Notes: a model not told the origin generated them from the letters alone. DNA of 64,000 nt from Lyophyllum atratum (GCA_014905825.1 JACGCN010000006.1:2170001-2234000); one strand, 5' to 3'; positions 1 through 11,611 are shown, numbered from the stretch's first letter. Translations and numbers: made by a program.

Positions 1-1123
1 CCGACGAGCAAGCAAGCTCCTACAGCTACTCAGACCAAGTTCACCCAGGCGGCTAAGTCTCCCTGTCAGTTCATTGCTCTACGTTGTATATGTGATCCTG
101 TCACTTACCGACAAATACAGCCGCGGAAGCCAAGAGCTACAAGGCCACTGTGGAAGAGGTCGAAGATGAGGAACAGGTTTCTCTCACTAAGAAGAAGAAG
201 AAGAAAAAGCCCAAAAAGAAGAAAAAGGCAGCCGCAACTCAAGAGGCACTTGACTCAGATGTGGAAGTTCCGGTTTCGCCCACTGTATCTTCCTCTCCAC
301 CCCCGTTAACAAAAGCACCTGTACCATTCACGCCCCCCGCCTCCCCTGCCCCCAAGAAAGTGGCTCCAAAGGCGACCCCGAGCGTTAGGACATCGATTTC
401 TTTGGCATCAACCACGTCTCTTCCGCTGCCCTCCGAGACAGTGGCGCAGTCTGCTCGGTCCTACATCCAAACGGAGAATCTTGACGCTCAGAAGTCCAAG
501 ATCAAGTCGAGGCCAAACCATGCTACCGTTTTCACCGAGAAGCCTGACGCGAAGAAGGGATTCTTTGGTAGACTCATGAGTCGCGCCAAAGGTGAATCCA
601 AAGAGCCGCCACAGAAAGGCGCTAAGCACAGTTGGTTCTCGAAGCTTAGCAAGAAGTCAAAGGGTCTGATGCATCAACTTCTCAATACTGCTGATGACGA
701 GATGAAGGGCAGCGCGCCGATGAAATGGGAAAACTTCCTCAGGGTAAAGACTAGCGCTTTAACTCTAAATACGCATCTGCTAATTTTACCTTCCAGCTAA
801 TGCGGGAAATGGGTTTTGAATATGATCCTAGTACCGCTGGATCCAGTGTACGCTTTGATCCACCGGATAAGCGCGATGGGGTTAGTGCGAGGTTTCTCAT
901 TTGCGCCACTAGATTACTTATCATATGTTCCACTCTAGCCTATCACTTTCCACAAGCGTACGTCCGCTCACCGTTCTGTCTTCTTCAGTTTTTGACTAAT
1001 TCATTGCGCGCAGCGCATCCCGACCCTACCTTGCAACCCATTCGGCTTAAAGACTATGCGAAGAGGTTGAAGAAGCACTATGGATGGAACGAAGAAGACT
1101 TTCTGAGGCAAACTGAGGCTTGA
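1..1123 (+). CDS. HicA-like-fold domain protein with lysine-rich linker (5' partial)
   Basis: The gene enters from the left edge, so its start is missing. Reading frames join at 1-64, 121-743, 797-880, 939-957 and 1014-1123 into one frame of 299 codons ending in TGA. The N-terminal part is disordered: a run of 12 lysines broken by one proline lies near 190-230, followed by Ser/Pro/Thr-rich sequence. The last ~80 residues form a compact domain: MKWENFLRLMREMGFEYDP, then a Gly-Ser turn, an RFDPP strand, FHKPHP, and a basic RLKKHYGW helix. That order resembles the HicA (dsRBD-like) fold as it appears in fungal proteins. In bacteria HicA is an mRNA interferase, but the Gly-Ser-His catalytic motif is absent here (Gly-Ser-Ser), so RNA cleavage should not be assumed. 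A paralogue follows directly downstream with the same intron positions. The family assignment is an inference from motif order. Confidence 0.5.
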
Positions 1124-1425
1124 AGGGAAGCATACTTCTTTGATACGAATTACAGGGGCTAGGTTACACAGGTCGAATGGTCTTCCTCCTCATTTACTAC
1201 CGCTTGGAAATCTTGCGGCTATAGATTTTACTGTAGGGCTCATTGATGGATATTTCGTGACCCTACAAAGCATCTGGCCTGTGAACCAAACAGGGAGCTT
1301 CGCCGCCACAGAGGCGTAGTGGACCATCTAATCGAATATTTGGCATGATTTATCTTGGATTGATTATTTAATGAATTGATAGCGGCAACATACTATGAAT
1401 TAATCCTCTGGTACCAAAGTCCGCC

Positions 1426-1942
1426 ATGAACCTGCCTCCTACACCACCCGCTCCCTTAAAATATTCGAAAGCTGTGATTAACTTTGTGAATAGTGCAGAT
1501 CCGTACAACGAGGCGGGGGTTGAACCGATGAGATGGGATAAATTTCTGGAGGTATTCAAAGTCTTGATCTAATAATCATCGGGAAGTGGGCCCGCTTACT
1601 GACTGATCTCGATACCTTCCAGGTAATGCGCAAACTGAGATTCGAGGAGGAAAGCACTGAGAGTGCAAGCGCGGTGCGCTTCATCCCGCCTGAATACTTT
1701 GAGAACAACGAGGTCCGTCCCCTGGAAACTACATTACGGTCGCACTGTACTCAGTTCCTTGCGGCTAGCCCATCACGTTCCATAAGCGTCAGTGCTGCTT
1801 CTCCGTTGCACTATCTATAACTTTTGACTGGAAAATTACACCAGCGTATCCTGATCCGACTCTACCGCCTATTATGGTGACAGCCTTTGCGAGGAGGTTG
1901 AAGAAACATTATAGGGATGATTTCACGCTTGCTCACGCTTGA
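1426..1942 (+). CDS. Short HicA-like-fold domain protein, tandem paralogue
   Basis: Exons 1426-1551, 1623-1712, 1769-1787 and 1845-1942 give a 110-residue protein, from an ATG preceded by few other options, to TGA. It is nearly all domain: MRWDKFLEVMRKLRFEEE, a variable turn where the upstream copy has Gly-Ser, RFIPPEY, PITFHKPYPDPT, and a basic FARRLKKHY helix. Intron positions and phases match the upstream gene, including a 19-base exon encoding PITFHK, so the two arose by tandem duplication. The lysine-rich linker of the neighbour is absent and so is its terminal Gly-Trp. It could be a stand-alone paralogue or the tail of a longer gene whose first exon I did not recognise. The catalytic histidine of bacterial HicA is not visible. 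Confidence 0.5.
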
Positions 1943-2068
1943 AAGTATCTCGGGGACGAAATATGCTCCTCATGTCGCCCAGATGTACCCACCAGCGTGA
2001 AACGTCCGAACAAGTTGATTCAGTTCTATAAGAACATGTGGTACTGTGCGGTGGAGAGGGTCTCGACA

Positions 2069-3421
2069 TCATATCCCTACATAACTCTTCACTCCCCACA
2101 TTGAACTGATGTCTTCGAGCTGAGCATCCCTTCCATGAAGTCGGTCCATCTCCAGAGTCAAGATGAACGACACCCACCAGTTTTGGAAAACCCTCTTCTC
2201 GTACGACATCACCAATAAGTTGCTCGAGCGTAGTGCGCGGAAGATCGTACAAGGAAGTCGACTCTCTAAGGGAAGCAAGAATCGCAGAAGCTGGATCCGC
2301 CGAAAGACCCGGTATGACGTTAGGCGGGACTTCGCCACCTGCAGTAGACGGAGGTGTGATCAATCCATGAAAGCTGCTGGCACTTTTAGCTGACGACGTT
2401 GGTGGTGATGAACTAGGCAAGGGGGTTTGCTGCTGTAGCTCTTGGATGCGAGGAATGATTGGGTGCTGTGGGAACTGGTTGGCGTGTGTGGTAGGTCCTG
2501 ATACGTTGTGAGTAGCGAAACCGTTGGAACCAGGTTTTTGGAAAGCAGGAAGCGAAGTTGACGAGGAAGATACTTGAAAGTCGTTGGTTTCCACGGGCAG
2601 CGGCGAAGAAGAATATGTATTTGGTCGCATAGAAGATTTTGAGGCGAGGTACTGTGAAGAAGAGAGAGGAACCTGATAGTCGTGCCTTGATTGTTCAGCG
2701 ATGGTCGAGATAGAAGCAGGAGGAGCAACGGTCGTAGAAGTATATGCGATAGCGCCCTGACGCTGCGTTTGCGAACTTGCCATATTGATGAGGACTGGGG
2801 GTGGATTCATCGTCCTCGGTACAGGGTCGGCGCTAGGGTTAGCTTTACAGGGACAGACGGTATTGATAGCACCAATAAACTCCAAGGCAGAGACAGGAGA
2901 CAGGAAAGTGATTTGAAAGCGTCGATAAATCTGGATAAAAATTTGTTCATCGTTCATTTGCACGGCGGGAATACATACTGGAGCACAAGTAATATCGATG
3001 GGATGCAAATAGCGAATGCCAACGATTGTATCACGATAGACAGCCTTGAGTGGGAGTCCTTGGGCTTGTTTCTGCGCAGGTCTTTGCGGCAAGCAGGAGA
3101 GTGTCAACAAATCTATGTCTTCCTACACCAGCACGTTCAGGCCGACTCGAACGTCGGAAGACCAAGCGATAGGAAAAAACTTGCGAAGACGACCTCCCTC
3201 TGGTCTAGCGTATTACTTGAATCCATGGACCACAAGATACGAAGGCGGACGGATTCCAGGTCGGCGCCTCTCTTGATATCGAGGACAAGACGGATCAAGG
3301 GATTCGTGAAGTGCTGCCATTCGGCGGTGTTGGATTCGGGATTAGGCTGGGGACCGTTTGGATATGATTTAGAGTATTTAGCGAGGGTGTAGGTCGACGT
3401 CGCGGTCGTTGAATGAGACAT
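2069..3421 (-). CDS. rec114: Meiotic recombination protein Rec114-like
   Basis: Rec114 works with Mei4 and Mer2-type partners to activate Spo11 for meiotic double-strand breaks. The frame starts at 3421 (MSHSTTATSTYTLAKYSKSY). The first exon ends near 3150, then an intron of about 60 bases leads to the exon with LPLKAVYRDTIVGIRYLHP and RRFQITFLSPVSALEFIGAI, which fits the end of the Rec114 PH-like domain. A long Ser/Pro/Gln-rich linker follows. Removing a GT-AG intron just before 2130 gives the end DVVREEGFPKL+LEDISSMWGVK, a short C-terminal helix of the sort used for Mei4 binding. Total about 420 residues. The donor of the first intron is weak, so that junction is uncertain. Rec114 diverges very fast, and the call rests on domain order and the two ends. 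Divergently transcribed from the VanZ-like gene 150 bases away. Confidence 0.58.
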
Positions 3422-3571
3422 GAATGATGTTGGTCGGGAGGAACGCAAGAGACACAGCCACTACCCCGCTCTTCTTCGGTCTTGACGACCACTATGCCCT
3501 GCGCCGGCAGTTCTGCCTCATCCTTTGTCAAGAATGGCCGGAATCTCGCCCGCAAACTCTCAAAATCCATC

Positions 3572-4587
3572 ATGAAGTCCCATCGCTTCAGAATTCCGAA
3601 ATATGACATGCCCATCCGTCTCCGCCTGGTCAGACCCTGACAGTCATAAGCTCACTGATCTACACCTCATGTTCCGTACAGTGGTTTCTCGTCTTCACAT
3701 GCATCATCATGGTTATTCTCGCCTTTCTGGGTTTTACGAACTTTTCAAGGTCGCTGCCTATGAACGATAAGCTGTTGCACTTCCTGTGCTTCTGCTTGGC
3801 GACCGGAGTGTTCTACTTCATCATTGACGTGGAAGAGTGAGTGTATCAACTCTTATTCTGCGATGTCTATACTTTGATTAAACGGTGCGACACACATAGG
3901 GATGCCCGGAGGATATGGTTCTGGCGGCATTCAGGCTTGTTGTTCACAGCCTTCGTGTGTTTCTTCTGTGGCGGAATCCTCAGCGAGCTCGTACAATCTT
4001 TACTTCCGGTGTGTGATCGACGTAGTCGTGTCTTCAATATAATTAAATTTGCCAATCCAGTATAAGGAATTCGAAGTGGGTGATATGGTGGTACGCATTA
4101 CCTCCAAGTGTGACCTCGAAATAAACCAGTTAACAAGCTGAATAGGCGAATCTCTTGGGATCTTCGATAGGACTATTTACGGCGTATCATCTTGAGCGCT
4201 ACTATCGCCATCGGAAAGAGGTAAGTTCATTTACTCTGAGTGAAACGCGAGGCACTGATCAATACATCTTGTCAGATTGCGCGTCTCTATCGACCACTGA
4301 ACACTTCTCTTTCTGACCTGGAGGATTACGACGACGATGAGACAGGGACACAACTTCTGCCAACACATACTCAGCACACTGTCGCAGCGTCCAAAGGAAC
4401 CTATAATAAGTCACCACACCTTGCGGACGTGTGGGACGAGCGGGAGGAGCTGTTTGGTATTGGCGGGGATAGCGATGATGAGGATGAGGATGGCCGAATG
4501 GCCAGCAATGCTAGCTCCAACGACATGCCACGATATCATCACGCTAACGGGGGGCCAGTCCCCAAGATATCCATCAGTGGCCCATAG
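3572..4587 (+). CDS. VanZ-like domain membrane protein
   Basis: Six exons (3572-3628, 3682-3836, 3900-4008, 4061-4090, 4146-4220, 4276-4587) give 245 residues. Membrane segments are WFLVFTCIIMVILAFLGFT, the stretch after MNDKLLHFLCF, and the helix around FTAFVCFFCGGILSELVQSL. A further helix, GSSIGLFTAYHLERYY, follows a 30-base exon. The DKLLHF and SELVQ...DMVAN pattern is that of the VanZ-like family. The family takes its name from a teicoplanin-resistance accessory protein, but the function of the fungal members is unknown and antibiotic resistance should not be inferred. The C-terminal ~100 residues are soluble and very acidic. It shares a 150-base promoter with the rec114-like gene. Confident on family, no function assigned. 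Confidence 0.82.
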
Positions 4588-4856
4588 ATTGAGTGTATCT
4601 CTATTTGCTAAGTGTATCATCAGTGTACTGCTATATCTTAGTTGTAATTAGACCTCATCATGTAACGCGGAAGCTTGAACTCTTCAGGAGTAGAGATCAC
4701 AGCACAGCATAAGTCGCCCCACATTCCATGCCACATCATACAATAATATTTTGGACTTGTGTCTAGTCTGCGTGGTGTAGACGACTTCACTGTCGGGGAC
4801 GTAGGCCTTTCGCTTGAGTCGGTGAATAATTTCCATGATTGGAGACAGGGCAAATT

Positions 4857-7062
4857 CTATTTGAACTGTTCCTTGAGAGCATTAAGAGTTGTTTTTAGTG
4901 TTTCGAGTTCATCCTCGATCTCCTCGATCTCCCCTCGCCGCTCTGCGACCATATCCGACAATCTCTCGCATCCAGTACTGGCTACAACCAGCACTTTCTC
5001 GCGCATCGTCTGGTCAAGGGTTGCCTTCATACAGGAGGAAAAGTCAGTCCCGTCCAGCCCTATGCTCACTGAAGAAAAACATACCCTCAGATCACGGCCT
5101 AAACCCTCACCTACCCGATTCCAATCCTCCCACCAGCGTCGTTTCGAACGCTCCCACTTCCCAACCCCCCACCGCACGCATATAACAGCTCCCAACAGGC
5201 CAACGCCCATCGCTGTACCTGCATCCAGACCCAGAGCGCCGAGCAATCCTTCCCCACTTCCTGTCAACCAACCATACCATCCAGCCCAGCTAATGCCTGC
5301 GCCGGCAGCGACCCCTCCGCTCATCCCAAGGACGGCTCGCTGGCCTGCGACGTGAAGTCTCGTCGTTGGGTACTCGATGATCTGGGTACGCCGTGTTTTG
5401 ATAGGGTGCGTTAGTGTATCAGGCGCGACGTGGAAGGACCGCGATGCAGCGAGCTGGCGGAGGGAATTACGCAGGACTGCGGAATTATACGGAGGGGTTG
5501 GGTGGGCCTCTTGGAGCGCGAATATGGATTTTGTGATGACATCTTGCAGAACAGAGAGGCGACCAGTTTGAAGAATCAACTGTATGCCTTGACGGTCAGC
5601 TGGTAGTTGGGGTGAAAAAAGGGACCCGCACCTGTTGCTCCAAGTCTCGACACCAGGCTTGGTGTACGGCTTGTGACACGAGTAGACTAATCTCGTCTAC
5701 GCGCCACGCCATCCTCCACCATGTCAAACGGTCCATCACGACTTTCATCTCCTTGGTAGCTTGTTGTAAAGCATCCGCCACCACATCGCCTTCTGTGCTA
5801 GACTTGGAGGAAGTCTGTATGGCAGATCGACCCAACACCTCTCCCTGTGCTCTTGTCTTTGCTTCTTCAATCTTCCCTCTTAATGCACTGACATCCGCGG
5901 ATACGCTGTCCATCTCGGACCTTTCGCGCTTCAGGGAAGCCTGGCATGTCGAGAGCACTTCCTGGATATGGGCAAGTGATGTCCTTACACGAAGTGAGGT
6001 TCGGGAAGGATCTGAGCCGGACGAAATGATCTCTTTCAAGGCATCAGTAAGCGTCGACACTCGAGACCCAACGAAATCATCTTGGTATCTCTGAACGGAA
6101 GCCGATGATCGGGAGTCGGACTTGATGACTTCATTGGCTCCCATTGCACGCGACGGGTCTACGAAGAGAATCTGCGAGTGCTTGAGGGTTCCACATGGTA
6201 TAGACTGGGATAGGAGTGTCTTCAGAGTCTCAGTATTCGGAGGTGGTGGCAGGGTTGTTAAGACGAGGAGCGTGTTGGGATTTCGAAAAAGTATTGGATG
6301 GCGGAGTAGAACGGGAAGGGGCGTTGTGAGGGGGTTGCATACAACGATGGCGATATCCGCTTTCAGGAGAGCATCAGAGGTCCGTTCATCAACCACGAAG
6401 CATGTTTCGCTTGCCAGGGCCGCGGGTGTAGGGGCACTAGGTTCGTGTAGTTCAATTATTTGAAGTGGTACAGGGTATTGTTGAAGGAAGGAGGAGGATG
6501 TGTGGAATACAGGTGTTCCTGAAGCAGGAGATGACCTATCGTAGATTCCTGTTAATATTTTGTTAAGGAGAGCCTGTTTGGTGTGCTCACGAAATGGTCA
6601 GACTTGCTTGACCAGCATGTTTCTTCCAACGGCTTCGAATTTGTTCATTTAAAGACTCGTCGGAAGTCAAAGGTTCTTCCAAGAGAGCTGTAACTAGGTC
6701 TTGCGATCCCGACCATTCATCCAAACCGTATACTAAAGGAATTCCATGTGTCAATTTTGTGAGATATATGAAGCTCGTATTGAATCACCAGTAATATTTG
6801 CAGGCCTCGGGTCTTTCGATAGCAGGTCATCATATGTTCTGGATAGAAGGTCCTTCCAGAACTCCAAGGACTCTGCCGCAATTTCTGTCTGAGGCTTTGA
6901 CGCGAGAACCCGAGGCAGCAGGGAGGTTGTTTTGTGCAGCAGAGTTAGAATTTCATGACGCGGCAAGGCTGAATCGCGCGAAGTCTGTGAGAGAGATCTA
7001 GACGGAGCCCATGCAATACACTGGCGACCAGTACGGGCGTATTTAATGCGACATATCAGCAT
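4857..7062 (-). CDS. Mitochondrial Mmc1-like protein with C-terminal dynamin-like region
   Basis: The N-terminal exon (7062-6751) has an Arg/Ser-rich start suited to mitochondrial import (CIKYARTGRQC... SRSLSQTS; first residues MLICRIKYARTG). Later exons carry YGLDEWSGSQDLVTALLEE, then a GTPase-like core with ADIAIVVCNPLTTPLPVLL and strand-turn patterns as in dynamin-related proteins, but no intact P-loop that I can see. Two hydrophobic segments follow (around AVLGMSGGVAAGAGISWAGW and GLLGAVICVRWGVG), then a terminal coiled coil (EIEEIEDELETLKTTLNALK). This matches what I know of the fungal Mmc1 family. A 60-base in-frame intron near 5026-5085 is spliced out. A mitochondrial inner-membrane location is an inference. 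The alternative is another dynamin-like membrane protein. Confidence 0.5.
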
Positions 7063-7690
7063 CGCACGACGGAAACTGCAACTCGGACCACCCCGTTGCC
7101 GGACCTCGTGAGTATCACGTGCACGAGGGCGATGGCTTCCGTTCTAAACAATGGCAAGCGCAGTAGGGGTGTCAGGAGGTCCTTCAGGAGGTCTTTCAGG
7201 TCCCCAAGTTCGTGGAAACGTCTGACGACTCATCAGTGATATGACACGCCGCGGGGCAAGCTGAAATGATACGGCTTTACGATGGCAAAGGACTTCTCTG
7301 AATAGTTGCATAAAACGCACGCCGGGACAGATCCTTGGGGAAGCGCTGAGGTCCACCGTCATTTTGAAGTCAGAAAGCGCAGCACAGGGTACTCGACGTG
7401 GTCAATTGACATCAACATAAAAGACGACAACGGGCGGTGTAACATGATATAGTCTATACTGAGGACCGGGATAAGAGTCCAGGGTAAAGCTGGCGATAAG
7501 ACAACTTTTTGAAGACTTGTGCTGCGTCCTCCCGAACCTTACGGAGGACAGAATCGGAGTGATCGGGGTCCTTACAGCTGTTTATACCCAAACAAAGACC
7601 ACGCACCCTAGCCGCTTGGTCGGAAATCTTTCCTAGTGAGTATTACATTGCGAGCTACAGGCTTAGAGCCCTCCCCTTTCCTTATCTCCC
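7063..7690. other. Divergent promoter region between the Mmc1-like and Mga2-like genes
   Basis: No convincing gene lies here. It is the 5' side of both neighbours and includes a CACGTG palindrome at 7116-7121. A 72-codon minus-strand frame (7144-7362) starts with ATG. It encodes a proline-rich C-terminus from a short imperfect direct repeat (CCTGAAAGACCTCCTGAAGG and following bases near 7175-7205). It matches no family I know and may be chance. Confidence 0.4.
7116..7121. promoter_or_regulatory. CACGTG palindrome upstream of the Mmc1-like gene
   Basis: CACGTG lies 54 bases before the presumed start of the minus-strand Mmc1-like gene. This is the core site of bHLH factors such as Cbf1 in fungi. 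Binding is inferred only from the motif. Confidence 0.35.
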
Positions 7691-10600
7691 ATGTCCTCTT
7701 CGTCGTCGGCAACAGCGGCAGGCTCGCGCTCGCCGTCCCCAGCAACACCAGAGGCCTTTGACTCGCTGGACCCCATTGCAATCCATAGCGACTTCGACCT
7801 TTCCAGTTCCTGGCACATCTCTTCCGCGCAAGAACACAAGCCGCTAGGCGCTCATACACCATGGGACATGAATATATCCGAGTTCATTACTCCAAGAAAG
7901 TCCGAGGATGATCAAATGCTCCACCTGGACGAGTTGATTGAGCAGCACGCATATGACGAGTACGTCTTTCACTTCTCTTCTCGCCCCAACTTAGCTCATG
8001 ATCAACAGTTCACCTGCGTCAAGCTTTAGTTCGACATATCCATCACCCTCGCCGAAGACTGCCCACATTAATACTTCCCACCCGACTGTCGACCCAATAG
8101 TGCCCAACTTCAGACCAGGCAATCTTCTCATACCTTCCCGTAATGGCCCTATGTCAGTAACTAAACCTATACCACCACCTGCATCCTTGCCCCGAAAACA
8201 GGACCCTTCGTCGATAAACCAAAGAGTTGTCCGCCCGCCAAAGGAGTCCTGTTACAAGTATGTATGCAGACTATGCACACCCAGACCTTGACCCTCATGA
8301 TCATTTCGCAGTCTTCCAATTATGGTCCCCAGTATCCCGGAAGGGGGCACGAAATCGCGTGTTGAGACTCAAGTACGAGTCACTGTTGACCTGGCTGATG
8401 CAAGCTCGTCGTCCGACCCTTACAAATATGACCGTGTGGGATCATGGAAATGGCTCAAGCTGCCGCAGGGAACGGCGACAAAGAAGCGTACGCGGAAGCA
8501 GGGTAAAATAGGTAAGCAGCAACACCTCTCACTGACTCTGGTAACTCATCACGTCCAAAAGATCCCGAACCCCAAGATATCCTGCATCTGTCCGCGACTG
8601 TCACGTGTGCATCACCTCCCCATAATCGTGTTCTAAGCTGTTCAAGTTGTCAGGCGCGCGAAGTAAGCTTAGTTACCCCAATGTTCTGCATATAGCGCCA
8701 TTTTGACTGGACTCTAGGCGAAACGTGTTGCGAAGAAACTTGCGGCCCGCGTAAGACCGGCACGGTCGGATACTGATTCAGGGGACGATCCCTCGTCAAA
8801 CCGCTCCTCAAAGAGCAAGCAGATCGAAGACACGACCAGCATAATTCAATTCAACTGTGCTGAGGTCCTCGATTTTTCCACCGGCTCTGTCGTTCTCCCC
8901 CTCCGCATAACATGCTACTGTCGGCACCATCGTGAAAAAGTTGGCTTCAATGTTCACTTCACCATGATGGACCACCAAGGCCGGATTGTGGGCGCCGGCT
9001 CGTCAAGACCTATCATGATCACTGACGACCATAAAACGGCTCCTTCCTCAACGGCGCGACAGACGGACTTCCCCAATTGCTTCATGAACATCGATTCCGA
9101 CTGGTCTCAAATTCCGGGGGCCGTAAATGAAGTACCACCCGATGCTCGTGCACCGTCTAAGAGGAAACATGACAGCATTGCAAGACGACCCAAACCGTAC
9201 GACTCTTCAGGCAAGCCTAATCGGGGATCGAGGGAAGGCAGCGTAGCAAGCGCACCATCGCCCTCGACGACCCTCTCATCTTTGCCTATGACGAGGTCTC
9301 CAACGCCCTCTAGCGTTCTTCAGCACATGCTCACTTCGGATCCCATACCCATGCAACCAATGCCCCAGCTACAGTACTCTTCTCATGGCTCTGAATCTTC
9401 GTCTCCGGATACCCTTGCTACGCCGCTGGATCGGAGCCCTGACATCAATTTACCTGATCCCCAAAGGCAGCATGAAATGATGCATGCCCCATCCCCACTT
9501 TCTTTGCACACTGTACCTTCTGTGGTAATGTCCACACACCCACATCCCATGCCTTTCATGTTCTTCGATAATCACCAGACGCACCAAAGCATGACCATGC
9601 AACTTCCTATCATCCATCGTCTCATCCCTAACATGGGCCCAACACACGGAGGAATAGAAGTCACTGTCCTCGGTGCCAACTTCCATCCGTCTCTACAGTT
9701 GAACTGCATATTTGGCGATGTCACAGCGAGCTCCACCCAACGATGGAGTGATAATACCCTGGTGTGTGTGCTTCCACCCCGTGCGACCGCTGGTGTGGTG
9801 GCGGTCTGGTTCGAGGGGTTCCCCAAAATGGTGGACCAGACAAACGCGCCCCCTTCCCTATTCACATATGCGGACGAGTCCGACAGAGCATTGTAAGTGC
9901 TATTCTTCTAGATCTCAATAATATTCGCTCAATCCTTCTTCCAGGATGGAGCTCGCTCTCCAAGTCGTCGGTCTGAAAATGACTGGCAAGATTGAAGACG
10001 CGAAGAACGTTGCTATGCGCATCGTCGGCGGATCGGAGAATTCAGATTCACAGAATGGGGGGAACAACAGCAACATGATGCAGCTTGCATCCTCTGTTTC
10101 TGCCGCTCGTGATATCCGCCCTTTACTTCTCAGCCGCGCGGGCGAAAGTGAAAACTTCGAGAGTGTCCTAATCGACTTCCTTCAAGTTCTTGACACGCCT
10201 CTAGATCACCAGGCCCCCAATTCTATTTCGACACACAAAGCTATCTCTCACACGACATCTAGTGGTCAGACACTGCTGCATCTCGCAGCATTTTTAGGTT
10301 TCTCGTCACTGATGACGTTCTTGGTGAAACACGGGATAGATCTGGATGCCCGTGATAGAAATGGCTATACAGCGCTGCACTTTGCTGCACTTTCGAAATC
10401 AGAAGCCTGTGCCCGTGTGCTTTTGGAAGCTGGCGCTGATAGAGAGATTGTCAATGCCCTCGGCAAGACCCCGGGAGAGTGCTCAGCAGACATGGAGGCA
10501 TTATTTAGTAACGGTGTCACCGAGAGCGATGAATCGGATTCTGAAGAAGAAGCGCAATGGGGCGATGCCGAAGAAGAGGCAGAGACGCCTGTAAGGCGCA

Positions 10601-11611
10601 CCCCAGCGAGACGCGCGTCACGTCGGAACCTCCGCCGTTCTGGGAAGAATACCCCGACGCCCGCATACTCTGTTGATGTGTCCCGAGCTGCAACCCCCCC
10701 GCCGCCCCTTCCTGAATCTGTAAAGATCGACGACAAGAGGCTGAACACCGATGGCGTTGACGCCAAGCAGACCGCTTCCTTCATCGAGATGATTCAACGC
10801 ACTTTGGCCCAATTCCCTGCGCCCCAAGGCATCATTCCGAACATCCCGCAGCTCCCACTACCACAGCTTCCCCATTTACCTGGAATGCCAGCCGTCCCAT
10901 GGGGAGCACTCCCGCAAATCCCGATGGTCTTCCCTGTTTTCGTGCCCCTGATACCTGGCTGGCCGGCATTCTTGGGAGGCGAGCACCAAGTCCAAGATGC
11001 AAACAAGGGCGATGGGGCTGAGGGTAATGAAGCAGTAAAGGGTGTAGGTGCTGGCGCCATCCGCACCGCTCAGGATCTGCGCGCGACTTGGGAGAAGTGG
11101 TTCGCGCTCGCCATCGCGACCGCCAGGCAAGAGGAGATGCCACCACCGGTGTACACACCCCGGGAATCCGAGCAGGAGTCATCCACGACTGCCTCTGCAG
11201 TTCCGGAAGTTGTTCCAGGAGTAAACGAACCAGAAGAGATCAGCACCAGCGAAACAACCCGGCAAACCGACATCCGGCCTATCGGGTACAACATGGCACC
11301 AGTGCCTGATCAAGAGGTTAACGCATATGGATACCAGCCCAGCGCAAAGCAAGCCCAGAAACACCAGAAAAAACGTACGCTTCTGCCTCTTCTCACTTTC
11401 TTCATTAACTAACCGACCTGGCTTCAGATGATAAAATGTTGTTAATATTCTGGCTTCCCATACTCTTCAGTAAGTGGCATTCGTGATCATACCTTTCCAT
11501 TTGAAACTGAGGTGATATCTAGTGTCCATGCTTTGGGCTATTCATTCCGGGTTACAGTTTACGTTCCAGGCTCTCAAGACCGCTCTCCCTGTTAAAGCAC
11601 CCTTTAATTGA
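7691..11611 (+). CDS. Mga2/Spt23-type ER-membrane-tethered transcription factor
   Basis: Eight exons (7691-7959, 8009-8257, 8312-8511, 8562-8662, 8718-9892, 9945-11374, 11428-11469, 11523-11611) join in frame to 1,184 residues. In order: an acidic Ser-rich N-terminus; a conserved region with SRVETQVRVTVDL and a Cys pair (CSSCQARE...KKLAARVRP); a central IPT/TIG Rel-like fold (LIPNMGPTHGGIEVTVLGAN ... FGDV ... VCVLPPR); two ankyrin repeats (GQTLLHLAAFLGFSSLM and GYTALHFAALSKSEACARVL); and a C-terminal membrane anchor formed only after splicing the last two introns (MLLIFWLPILF). In yeast, Mga2 and Spt23 sit in the ER, sense lipid packing, are released by ubiquitin and the proteasome, and activate OLE1 desaturase. 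The domain order here is complete, so the same role is likely. Confidence 0.87.

Noticed and set aside
1..1942. Reading the HicA-like pair as an active toxin-antitoxin module
   Set aside because: No HicB-like gene is seen and the catalytic Gly-Ser-His is missing in both copies; kept only as a fold resemblance.
3572..4587. Reading the VanZ-like protein as an antibiotic-resistance gene
   Set aside because: Only the fold name is shared; fungi lack the peptidoglycan target.
4759..5355. Plus-strand frame of 198 codons
   Set aside because: Antisense to the Mmc1-like gene, Ser/Pro/Thr-rich, no recognisable domain, while the minus strand has membrane segments and a coiled coil that fit one protein.
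8964..9896. Separate gene starting at 8964
   Set aside because: It is the middle of a large exon of the Mga2-like gene; upstream exons join it in frame and carry conserved residues.
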